DNA of 6,684 nt from positions 1 to 6,684 of the forward strand of contig JASEGF010000119.1 in the NCBI GenBank assembly GCA_030017935.1, read 5' to 3'. Shown piece after piece: positions 1 to 6,684 of the stretch (within the stretch, counting starts at the first letter, position 1; each line of letters opens with the position of its first letter). Under the pieces are notes generated by a model. It was not told the DNA's origin, did no database searches, and was given only the letters and a program-made list of their open reading frames with translations. Source of the DNA: Bacteroidales bacterium (GTDB lineage Bacteria > Bacteroidota > Bacteroidia > Bacteroidales > DTU049). Made by a program: the position numbers and the translations under genes.

Positions 1-2
1 GT

Positions 3-212
3 GCTGACCAGACAACCTTAGCAAGTCTACGCGCAGCTACAGGCAAAGATGCACATAGTATAAATGTAGATCCTGAATTTACATCTAATACAGATTTACA
101 TACATTCAATGCGGATTTATCTAGCATGGGTACTCCTATAGCTGGTATCTTAACAGATATAGATGGAGATCCACGGTATCCAATACCAAGTATAGGAGCT
201 GACGAAGTAGAG
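3..212 (+). other. C-terminal end of a beta-helix (pectate-lyase-like) domain
   Basis: Residues 1-70 end with the motif DIDGDPR (residues 52-58) followed by IGADE (64-68). A 'GxxTDIDGxxR....DIGADE' ending is typical of the last coil and cap of right-handed parallel beta-helix or choice-of-anchor domains in secreted Bacteroidota proteins. 'VDPEF' and the aspartate- and asparagine-rich stretch before it fit the last coils. The bulk of the helix must lie upstream. In this family the helix is often the N-terminal ligand- or polysaccharide-contacting part, but nothing here shows what it binds. Confidence 0.75.
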
Positions 213-3200
213 CTATTACCTATAAATCTTAAATTATCATCAATAGACAATAATATCCATGGCTGTGAATATAGTGGAAGTATGCCAGTTAGCTTTACAG
301 TGGTAAATATGGGAACAAATCAGATAAATAGTTTTGATGCAGCTTATATCCTTGATGGTGCAACACCTGTTACTCAGTCATTTACAACAAATTTAAATAG
401 TTTTGATACGGCACAATTTACATTTAGTACTAATATTACTACAATAGATCCTACTATAGAGCATAGTTTGCGAGTATATGTATCGTGTGCTAATGATGCA
501 AATAGGAATAATGATACCTTGGATATTATGATTTCGGATGTATATAATTTAGTAGCATCACCATATACTATGAGCTTTGAGCTCACAGAACCATATAGAT
601 ATTTTAGTACTTTGGATATAGGCAATGATGGATATAGTTGGGTATTCCCAGCAACAGGTAATGCACATGGTGGCAACAACAGTGCTGTGTACAATAATAG
701 TACAATTAATAGTCATGGAGATTGGTTATTTAGCAGATGCTTCGAGCTAACAGCAGGCGAGACCTATGAGGTATCATTCTGGTACAAAGCTAGTTCTGCA
801 TCAGACAATCATGTGATGTATTTAGGTATCAGTCCTACACCAGATGACACAATTAATTTAATTAATATAGATAATATATCAGCTATAAATAATACTACAT
901 ATTCTCAACACACTAAGAGATTTATAGCAACTACTACAGGTACATATTATATAGGATGGGGTATGTATAGTCCACATGCTAATAATAAATTATATTTAGA
1001 TGATATAAATATAAGTTGGGTACCAGCACAAGATATAGAGATGTTAGAAGTTACATCACCAGTTACAGCTTGTGGATTAGGAGTAGAAAATATTCAAGTA
1101 AAAGGGTTAAATAATGGAACCAATCCGATATCAAACTTTACAATTAGTTATCAGATAGCAGGTAATCCTAGTGTAGTAACAGAGACATATACAGGCGCAG
1201 TAGCAGCTGGTCAAGAATTCACATATACATTTGCAGCTACAGAAGACTTTTCAGCACCAATACAAGATTTAGATGTTACCATAATAGCATGGTCATATTT
1301 ATCGAGTGATCCTTTATCATATAATGATACAATAGAATATAGCTTTACAAGTAGATTTACACCAATAGAGCCTGTAGTACATAATGAGACAATATTAACA
1401 GGTACTTCAGCTACTCTGACAGCATATAATGAAGCACCAGCAGCGAAAAATTTATGGTATTCAGATATCTTAGGAACTACATTACTACATACAGGTAATA
1501 CACTTACCACTCCTATATTAACAGATACTACAGTTTATTATGTATTAGCTACATCTACTCCAGATCCTATAATTATAGGAGATATGAATAGCACCACTAC
1601 CACATATTATATACCATTCTATGGATATTATGATTATGGATATACCAGCATGATCTACCTATCTAGTGAAATAGGACAAGGTGGGTTGATAGACACAATA
1701 GCTTTTTATGTAACCAATGCACCTACTAACTATATAATGATAGACCAAAGAATATATATAAAAGAAAGAACTGAATCTGCATTCTTTTCTACAGAAACAT
1801 CTTTACCAGATACTGCAAATATGACTCGTGTATTTAAGGGTAATATAACATTTAATGGTAGTGGTTGGCATAAAATAGCACTACAAACTCCATTTAACTA
1901 TTCTGGTAGTAATAATTTACAGATATCATGGTTAAATTATGATGGAAGTTGGACAAGTGGCTTTCCAACTTTTATGAGTACTACTACATCTACCGCCCGT
2001 GGTTTATATAAATACCAAGATGGCTCATTTCCTACCACGGGAGGTACTTTAGTAAATTATGTTCCTAATATCAGATTCTCTATATCTGGCTGTAGTAGTG
2101 GTATAGTGGCTGATACAGTCTTTGTAGTGGACTCTACAGAGTATGAGCTAGCTATAGATGATATAATTTCTCCAGAAAACATAGGTTGTGTAATGCCTAC
2201 TACAAATGTGAGCATCAGACTTAGAAATGATGGTTATGAAGATATACCAGCTGGAGTAGACCTGACTTGTATAGTAAATGGTACAACTCTTACTGGCACA
2301 ACTGCTGAACCTATTTTAGCAGATAGCACATTAGATTACACTTTTACTACACCTATAAATATTAATTTTGTAGAAGGAGAAGCCACATTAGACTTTAAAG
2401 TATTTCATAGTGCACCACAATATAGTCTGACAGTATTTAATGATACCTTACTAAAGTCTATAAGAGTACTCTATCAACCAGATGCGCCAGTAGCACATAG
2501 TTGTGTTACATTAGCAGGCTTACCAGCATTATTGAGTGTTGATCCTCAGGCACAGACATCTCATTATTGGTTTTCAGATTCATTGGGTGCAATATTATTA
2601 CATAAGGGCGATACATTTATGACGCCAGCATTGTATGATACCACAGTTTATTATGTATCTACATTTACAGATTTAGATCCTATTATAATAGGTAATATGG
2701 CTAGCACTAGTACATCTAGCTCATTACCATTTTATGGATATAATAAATACTCATTTGGTAGTATGATTTATTTAGCTAATGAAATAAATTATTCTGGCAC
2801 AATAGATACTATAACTTTCTATGTAGCTAATTCACCATCAAACTTTTTAATGGATAATCAATCAATATACATAAAAGAAACAAATTTATCTCAGCATGCT
2901 ACTAATAATTTACCAGATACTACGACTATGCAAAGAGTTTTTCATGGTGATTTAGTATTTGATGGTGGTGGATGGTATAAAATAGCCTTAGATAGTTCAT
3001 TTAATTATTCAGGAGTGAATAATCTACAAATAGTATGGATAAATCAAAAAAGTACAGGGTCTACTAGTGGATACCCTACATTTAAATATACTAGTATAAC
3101 TGGTAATAGAGGATTATATAATTATAATAATACTAGTATGCCTACTACTGGATATAATTTAACATATGTTCCTAACATTAGATTATCTCTCAGAGGATGT

Positions 3201-6200
3201 GGTAGCAATATAGTAGCAGATACAGCATATGTATTGCCATCAGCACAATATGAGTTAGCTATTGAGGAGATAGTTTCGCCTATTGCAGATGATTGTAGTC
3301 AGCCAAATACTAATGTAACAGTTAGATTACGTAACTATGGTGTGGAAGCAATACCAGCTGGGATTGAATTAACATTTATTGAGAATTATACTAATATTAT
3401 TTCAGAATCTATACATGATGAAATCATTCCTAATGAAGACTATTATTTTACATTCACTGATCCAATAAATATTACTTATGTAAATGGAGTAGCAAATGTG
3501 AATTTAAAAATCTATCATAATGGGGCTCCTACTTATAGTCCAGTAATATATAATGATACTATAGAAAAGACATTTAGACTATATGAAAGACCAGCAAATC
3601 CAATTTTAGCTTCTTCGACAATTAATTTTGGAGATATAGATACCCTGGTTGCTAGTTCTCCAAGTGGATTACCTATATATTGGTATTCAGATCCTTATGG
3701 TTCTAATGTATTAAATGTAGGAGATACATTGATAACACCACCTTTATTAGATACTACGATTTATTATCTATCAGCTGGCTCATATCTGAATACTGGATTT
3801 AATGAAAAAATAGTGGGAGATATGGCTAGTACGGCTACTACGTATTTTATGCCATTCTATGGATATTACAAATATTCATTTTCTAGCATGATATATCTAG
3901 CAGATGAGATAGGTCAATCTGGCAATATTGATACTATAGCATTCTTTTTAGCTGGTACGCCACCATATAATTATTTGATGGATAATCAGAGGATATATAT
4001 AAAAGAGACTGCATTAGCAGAAAATCCTAATAATTCATTCCCAGATACAGCAAGTATGCAGATGGTATTTCATGGCGATCTAATATTTGATGGCAGTGGA
4101 TGGTACAAGATAGCTTTGCAAACACCATTCAATTATTCAGGAGTGAATAATCTACAAATAGTTTGGATAAATGAAAAAACTGGTAGTTTAGTAAGTGGAT
4201 ATCCATATTTCAAAAGAACAGATGTAACAGGCAATAGAGGATTGTATTACTATTCATCAACTAGTATGCCTACAACGGGCACATTATTGACATATGTTCC
4301 TAATATCAGATTTTCTATATCTGGCTGTAGTAGTGAGCTAGTAAGTGATACAGTATATGTAATAAACTTTCCACAATATGAGCTAGCATTAGAGCAATTG
4401 TTATATCCAATAAATAATGAATGTACTGATGAATATATTAATGTATCTATGAGATTACATAATTATGGATATGACACTATACCAGCAGGGGCATCACTTA
4501 CATGTGTGATGAATGCTACAGATACTATTACAGATATTACCCCTGATAAGATATTCCCTGGTAATGATTATACCTTTACCTTTACACCACAATTAACTAT
4601 ACCATTTGTAGGAGGTCAAGCTACGATAGATTTAGATATATATCCTACAGATCTAACATATAGCACCCTAACATATAATGATACAATTAGCAGAACTTTA
4701 AATTTAAGATTACAACCTGAGGATCCAATAGCAATAAATGATACAGTACCTTTATTGACCTCAGCTACATTGACAGCTACACATCAGACAGGTACTAGAC
4801 TATTATGGTATTCTGATATTTTAGGAACTAATCAAATTTATATAGGAGATACCTTATATACTCCAATATTATATGATACGACGGTTTATTATGTAAAAGC
4901 TACATCTAGTTCAGATCCAATAATAGTAGGAGATATGGGAAGTACTACAACTACGTATTATATACCATTTTATGGACTATATGATTATGGATATTCGAGT
5001 ATGATCTATCTATCTAGTGAAATAGGTCAAGGTGGTTTGATAGATACAATAGCATTTTATGTAACCAATTCACCTGTTAACTATCTAATGTTAGATCAAC
5101 GAGTATATATCACTGAGACATCAGAAGCAGTTCATAGCTCAAGTAATTTTCCAGATACTACTGCTATGCAGAGAGTATTTAAAGGAGATATGACGTTCAA
5201 TGGAACGGGGTGGCACAAAGTTGCTCTACAAACTCCATATTACTATTCTGGTAGTAATAATTTGCAAATAGTTTGGTTAAATTATGATGGAGATTGGACA
5301 AGTGGCTATCCAGAATTTAAAACAACTAATGTAACAGGCAATAGGGGATTATATAAATATCAAGATGGTTCATTTCCTACATCTTCAGGGACTTATGATA
5401 CATACGTTCCTAACTTGTATATAGCTATAAGTGGGTGCAACAGTAATATTGTTCCTGTAACAGCTTATGTCATTTTCCCACCATATGAATTAGCTGTTGA
5501 AGAATTGATAGCTCCAGCAGCTGGTGAATGTTTAGAAACAAATACTAATGTTACAGTAAGACTTAAAAATTATGGTACAGATACTATACCGGCAGGTGTA
5601 GATATGACTTGTGTATTAAATACTACAGATACTATTACTGGAACTACTACAGAGCAAATTTTACCTAATAGTACAGTGGATTTCACCTTCCCTACTCTTC
5701 TTACTATACCATTCATTGGTGGGCAAGCTAGCGTAGAATTAGAAATATATCATAACAATCCAGCATATTCTACTATTACTTCAAATGATACTATAAATAT
5801 TTTATTAGATCTCTATTTGCAACCTGATGATCCAATTACAATACCTATTACAGTAAATTATGGTGATATAGCTACTGTGGTACCTCAACATCAGCCAGGA
5901 ACAACTTTATTCTGGTACACAGACTCGATAACTACTAGTTATTTTTATATGGGAGATACACTTATAACAAATCATTTAACTGATACTCTACATTATTATG
6001 TGAGTGCAGCTACAGGTGCACCATATGTTAGATTTACTGAGGTTGCATTATGGAAAAACGCAACTACTGGTGTAACACCAAGCTATCCATCATATCTACC
6101 AACTAGTGATTTAGATTTGTTAGAAATAACTAATTTAGGAGAAATGTCTGTAAATCTACAAAACTACACATTGATAGTAGAAGGAGATGGTGCACGAACA

Positions 6201-6683
6201 TATACATTCCCATCTATCACATTAGATGGAGGAGATATTATGATAGTAAACGTAGGATCGGGCACAGATGATCTAGCTAATTTATATTTGAATACTGGAG
6301 GATCTAATAATGTTATTATGAGCACAGATCTTTCAGGTTTTATATTAAAAGATGAAATGAATAATATAGTAGATGTGGTAGCAGTAAATGGCTATACATT
6401 TAGTCCTACAAGTGGTGTAACTTCAAGTGATTGGAGTGGAAATATTCCTAGTGCTAGTGGTAAAGCTGGTGTTATAAGAACAGTTGCAGATAATAACACT
6501 GCTAGTGATTGGATAGTGGCTGATGCTACTAATCCACAATCTATTGGATATATGAATCCATATTTTACAGGCACTTTGGGTAGTGGTTGCCAAAGCTATA
6601 AAGTACCTATTTATGCTTATCCTATTTATCCACCATATGAATTAGCTGTTGAAGAATTGATAGCTCCAGCAGCTGGTGAATGT
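3..6683 (+). CDS. Giant modular repeat surface protein, Bacteroidota type, partial at both ends
   Basis: Frame 3 is open for 2,227 codons across the entire window, with no in-frame stop. No start or stop codon bounds it, so the gene continues on both sides. The product is built only of extracellular beta-rich domains: beta-helix end (residues 1-70), CARDB-like (71-180), cleaved-adhesin/MAM-like (181-339), then five CARDB plus Ig_7 units (340-2209) and the start of a sixth. It is rich in Thr, Ser, Asn, Tyr, Ile and Asp and poor in Lys and Arg, so probably acidic. No signal peptide, membrane segment, protease or glycosidase motif is visible; the N-terminal signal and any C-terminal type IX sorting domain would lie outside. 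By family it is most likely a secreted or cell-surface adhesin-like protein; the specific ligand is unknown. The open frame is certain, the secretion route is inferred. Confidence 0.96.
213..542 (+). other. CARDB-like Ig-fold domain 1
   Basis: Residues 71-180 show the CARDB-like pattern: an opening strand 'INLKLSSI', a Cys-containing loop (HGCEYSG), 'VSFTVVNMGT' with the conserved N-x-G turn, a middle 'FTFSTNI' strand, and a closing 'NRNNDTLDI' where the family normally carries its N-rich E-x-N-x-x-N turn. Cysteines in HGC and VSC could pair. It is clearly more diverged than the later CARDB-like copies and stands outside the tandem array, acting as spacer between the beta-helix and the MAM-like domain. 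The call rests on pattern recognition, not on a profile search. Confidence 0.6.
543..1019 (+). other. Cleaved-adhesin / choice-of-anchor-J (MAM-like) jelly-roll domain
   Basis: Residues 181-339 follow the order typical of this domain: an opening 'MSFE' strand, 'GNDGYSWVF' (the conserved D-G-x-x-W), 'GDWLFSRCFEL', 'LTAGETYEVSFWYKA' (a highly characteristic strand pair), a later 'TTTGTYYIGW' strand and the terminal 'LYLDDINIS' strand. The family (cleaved adhesin, first known from gingipain/haemagglutinin regions, and choice-of-anchor J) is a jelly-roll fold often involved in carbohydrate or protein contact. It is the only copy in the window and precedes the repeat array, so it is a candidate binding head. 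The length of about 159 residues is normal. Confidence 0.82.
1020..1355 (+). other. CARDB-like domain 2 (opens repeat unit 1)
   Basis: Residues 340-451 begin 'DIEMLEVTSPVTACG', continue with 'ENIQVKGLNNGTNPI' (strand plus N-G turn) and close with 'YNDTIEYSF'. The YNDT closing motif recurs in all later CARDB-like copies, which links this domain to the array, but the body is divergent: it has one cysteine only and lacks the 'IPAG' motif of copies 3-6. It is followed directly by the first Ig_7-like domain, so it is best read as the most diverged first member of the array. Confidence 0.65.
1356..2129 (+). repeat. Repeat unit 1: Ig_7-like domain split by an IGDM module
   Basis: Residues 452-520 are an Ig-like domain of the CHU_C/Ig_7 type: 'SATLTA', 'LWYSD', 'GNTLTTP' and 'TDTTVYYVLAT'. 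The usual final strand (GCxS..V.V.V) is not next to it but appears at 695-709 as 'SGCSSGIVADTVFVV'. Between them sits a guest of about 174 residues (521-694; bases 1563-2084) that starts 'DPIIIGDM'. It carries 'YIPFYGYY', 'SMIYLSSEIG', 'IDTIAFYV', 'GWHKIALQTPFNYSG', 'LQISWLNYDG' and 'GLYKYQDGSFPTTGG'. This layout resembles a beta-sandwich module I recall from other secreted Bacteroidota proteins, but I know no name for it. By eye this copy is closest to the unit 4 copy. Confidence 0.8.
2130..2474 (+). repeat. CARDB-like domain 3 (opens repeat unit 2)
   Basis: Residues 710-824. The core pattern seen here recurs in copies 4-6: 'YELAI', a cysteine (729), 'TNVSIRLRNDG', 'IPAGVDLTC' (second cysteine at 756), 'LDYTFTTP' and the closing 'FNDTL'. 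CARDB domains are small Ig-fold adhesion or spacer domains of secreted bacterial and archaeal proteins. The two cysteines are placed so that a disulfide is plausible in the oxidising extracellular space. Copy-to-copy spacing from here to CARDB 4 is 1,107 bases. Confidence 0.72.
2475..3236 (+). repeat. Repeat unit 2: Ig_7-like domain split by an IGDM module
   Basis: Residues 825-891 form the first part of the Ig_7-like domain ('YWFSDSLG', 'YDTTVYYVST'). The guest covers 892-1063 (bases 2676-3191): it starts 'DPIIIGNM', so the Asp of GDM is Asn here, and carries 'SLPFYGYNKYSFGSMIYLA', 'IDTITFYVA', 'GGGWYKIALDSSFNYSG' and 'NNLQIVWIN'. The Ig closing strand is 1064-1078, 'RGCGSNIVADTAYVL'. This copy and the unit 3 copy share features absent from units 1 and 4: 'KYSF', 'NYSGVNN', 'VWIN' and 'TSMPTTG'. 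An unpaired cysteine (AHSC) near the start of the Ig part is unique to this unit. Confidence 0.8.
3003..3034 (+). repeat. 32-bp exact repeat in the IGDM module of unit 2 (partner at 4131-4162)
   Basis: These 32 bases encode 'NYSGVNNLQI' and are identical to 4131-4162 in unit 3. Flanking codons differ synonymously or by substitution. In units 1 and 4 the same peptide position reads 'NYSGSNN' or 'YYSGSNN' with different codons, which groups unit 2 with unit 3 here. Confidence 0.9.
3237..3584 (+). repeat. CARDB-like domain 4 (opens repeat unit 3), second cysteine lost
   Basis: Residues 1079-1194 carry 'YELAIEEIVSP', Cys1098, 'TNVTVRLRNYG', 'IPAGIELTF', 'YYFTFTDPINITYV' and the closing 'YNDTIEKTF'. 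At the position where copies 3, 5 and 6 have a cysteine after 'IPAGxxLT', this copy has Phe1125, so Cys1098 has no obvious partner. Otherwise the copy looks intact and in frame. The 'FxxPININ/T' strand matches CARDB 3 rather than the 'LTIPFxGGQA' strand of copies 5 and 6. Confidence 0.72.
3585..4364 (+). repeat. Repeat unit 3: Ig_7-like domain split by an IGDM module
   Basis: Residues 1195-1266 are the Ig_7-like first part ('IYWYSDPYG', 'VGDTLITP', 'LDTTIYYLSAG'), with a slightly longer link ('SYLNTGFNEK') before the guest. The guest (1267-1439; bases 3801-4319) has 'VGDMAS', 'YFMPFYGYYKYSFSSMIYLA', 'GWYKIALQTPFNYSGVNN' and 'VWINEKTG'. The Ig closing strand is 1440-1454, 'SGCSSELVSDTVYVI'. 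The centre matches unit 2 (an exact 32-base match), while the end ('YVPNIRFSISGCSS') matches unit 1 almost base for base, so this unit looks like a mosaic. Confidence 0.8.
4131..4162 (+). repeat. 32-bp exact repeat in the IGDM module of unit 3 (partner at 3003-3034)
   Basis: This is the partner of the repeat in unit 2; it lies 1,128 bases downstream, one unit length. It occupies the strand just before 'VWIN'. In-frame spacing is kept, so an exchange between these segments would not disrupt the gene. Confidence 0.9.
4365..4712 (+). repeat. CARDB-like domain 5 (opens repeat unit 4)
   Basis: Residues 1455-1570: 'YELALEQLLYP', Cys1474, 'INVSMRLHNYG', 'DTIPAGASLTC' (Cys1501), 'YTFTFTPQLTIPFVGGQA' and the closing 'YNDTISRTL'. 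Both cysteines are present. The 'LTIPFxGGQA' strand is shared only with CARDB 6. No catalytic or metal-binding residues stand out, and a spacer or adhesion role is assumed from the family. Confidence 0.72.
4713..5474 (+). repeat. Repeat unit 4: Ig_7-like domain split by an IGDM module
   Basis: Residues 1571-1637 are the Ig_7-like part ('LLWYSDILG', 'IGDTLYTPILYDTTVYYVKAT'), nearly the same as in unit 1. The guest (1638-1809; bases 4914-5429) has 'VGDMGSTTTTYYIPFYG', 'SMIYLSSEIGQGGLIDTIAF', 'GWHKVALQTPYYYSG', 'VWLNYDGDWTSGYP' and 'GLYKYQDGSFPT'. The Ig closing strand is 1810-1824, 'SGCNSNIVPVTAYVI'. Both the Ig part and the guest pair with unit 1, not with neighbouring unit 3. Its closing strand has 'PVTAYV', close to the common family ending 'VPVTATV'. 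Confidence 0.8.
5475..5819 (+). repeat. CARDB-like domain 6 (opens repeat unit 5)
   Basis: Residues 1825-1939: 'YELAVEELIAPAAGEC' (Cys1843), 'TNVTVRLKNYG', 'DTIPAGVDMTC' (Cys1870), 'LLTIPFIGGQA' and the closing 'SNDTI'. It combines features of CARDB 3 ('IPAGVDxTC', 'TGTTxExIL') and CARDB 5 ('LTIPFxGGQA', 'YSTxT'). Its first 18 codons, from base 5478, are repeated base for base at the end of the window. Confidence 0.72.
5478..5532 (+). repeat. Copy 1 of the 55-bp exact direct repeat
   Basis: This copy encodes the start of CARDB 6 and is identical to 6630-6684. The two lie 1,152 bases (384 codons) apart, exactly one repeat unit. The other CARDB starts (near 2130, 3237 and 4365) are clearly diverged from it at the DNA level, so identity between these two is exceptional within the array. 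Confidence 0.95.
5820..6629 (+). repeat. Repeat unit 5: Ig_7-like domain split by a lamin-tail-like (LTD) domain
   Basis: Residues 1940-2005 form the Ig_7-like first part ('LFWYTDSI', 'MGDTLITNHLTDTLHYYVSAA'). Instead of the IGDM module, residues 2006-2193 (bases 6018-6581) look like an LTD. They show 'YVRFTEVALW' (the usual 'v.ItEv' opening), 'LDLLEITNLG' (the L-E-I-x-N core; E2041 to N2044), 'VNLQNYTLIV', 'FPSITLDGGDIMIV' and 'GFILKDEMNNIVDVV', followed by 'SSDWSG' and 'ASDWIVA'. The Ig closing strand 'GSGCQSYKVPIYAYPI' then follows, as in the other units. LTD is an Ig-fold domain common in secreted bacterial proteins as a spacer or DNA/surface-associated module; its role here is unknown. 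Confidence 0.78.
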
Positions 6684-6684
6684 T
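6630..6684 (+). repeat. Start of CARDB-like domain 7 (unit 6), cut by the window end; copy 2 of a 55-bp exact repeat
   Basis: Residues 2210-2227 ('PPYELAVEELIAPAAGEC') begin another CARDB-like domain, so the array goes on past the window. All 55 bases match 5478-5532 exactly. The base just before differs (t at 6629, c at 5477), so the match starts sharply at 6630 and runs to the last base available. Confidence 0.9.

Noticed and set aside
374..694. Reverse-strand open frame of 106 codons
   Set aside because: It lies entirely opposite the continuous forward frame, within CARDB 1 and the MAM-like domain. Its translation has no recognisable domain and there is no room for a separate promoter or operon. 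It arises by chance from the codon bias of the forward gene.
1211..1510. Reverse-strand open frame of 99 codons
   Set aside because: It is antisense to CARDB 2 and the first Ig_7-like domain, which are clearly coding on the + strand. The reverse product resembles no family I know.
1561..1760. Many TATAAT-like and TTGACA-like strings, as in other parts of the window
   Set aside because: They follow from frequent Tyr, Ile and Asn codons (TAT, ATA, AAT) in an AT-rich gene. There is no intergenic space, so they are not credible promoters.
3801..3812. Short A-run considered as a phase-variation tract
   Set aside because: The run is only seven A's, the frame is intact across it, and no long homopolymer or short tandem repeat tract occurs elsewhere in the window.
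6392..6574. Reverse-strand open frame of 60 codons with a hydrophobic translation
   Set aside because: It could suggest a small membrane protein, but it is antisense to the LTD-like domain. The hydrophobicity comes from reading Ser-, Asn- and Thr-rich codons backwards.
6018..6629. The unit 5 guest considered as a foreign insertion or mobile element
   Set aside because: It is fully in frame, has similar base and codon use to its surroundings, and has no inverted repeats, target duplications or transposase. A domain swap explains it better.
1020..6684. Periodic repeats considered as a CRISPR array or a tandem DNA satellite
   Set aside because: The period is about 1.1 kb, in frame, and conserved mainly at protein level. 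There are no short identical repeats with unique spacers.

Overview
The whole window lies inside one very large protein-coding gene on the + strand. Frame 3 (first full codon at base 3) stays open for 2,227 codons with no stop, no credible start and no gap, so both ends of the gene are outside the window. There is no intergenic DNA, RNA gene, promoter, terminator or mobile element. The DNA is AT-rich (roughly two thirds A+T by eye), with ATA, TTA, AAT, ACA and AGA favoured. The domain mix is characteristic of secreted, probably type IX-secreted, giant surface proteins of Bacteroidota: the end of a beta-helix domain with its IGADE signature, a cleaved-adhesin/choice-of-anchor-J (MAM-like) domain, CARDB-like domains, CHU_C-type Ig-like domains (Ig_7) and a lamin-tail domain. 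The genus cannot be told from this window.

Layout by residue of the visible fragment: 1-70, end of a beta-helix/polymorphic-repeat domain; 71-180, first CARDB-like domain; 181-339, cleaved-adhesin/MAM-like jelly roll; 340-2209, five tandem units of about 370-385 residues; 2210-2227, the start of a sixth unit, cut by the window end. Each unit is a CARDB-like beta-sandwich followed by an Ig_7-like domain. The Ig_7 domain appears split: a large module sits between its 'TTVYYV' strand and its final 'GCxS...V' strand. In units 1-4 the guest is the same roughly 173-residue module (starts IxGDM, contains a GW(H/Y)K(I/V)AL core). In unit 5 it is a different domain that looks like a lamin-tail domain (LTD).

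The protein probably acts outside the cell as a long chain of beta domains, for adhesion or a surface or extracellular-matrix role. No catalytic motif is visible. The repeats are diverged but mosaic: unit 1 resembles unit 4 and unit 2 resembles unit 3 in some segments, while other segments pair differently, which suggests exchange between units. The last 55 bases of the window exactly copy 5478-5532. This marks either very recent unit duplication or the point where a short-read assembly stopped at a repeat.
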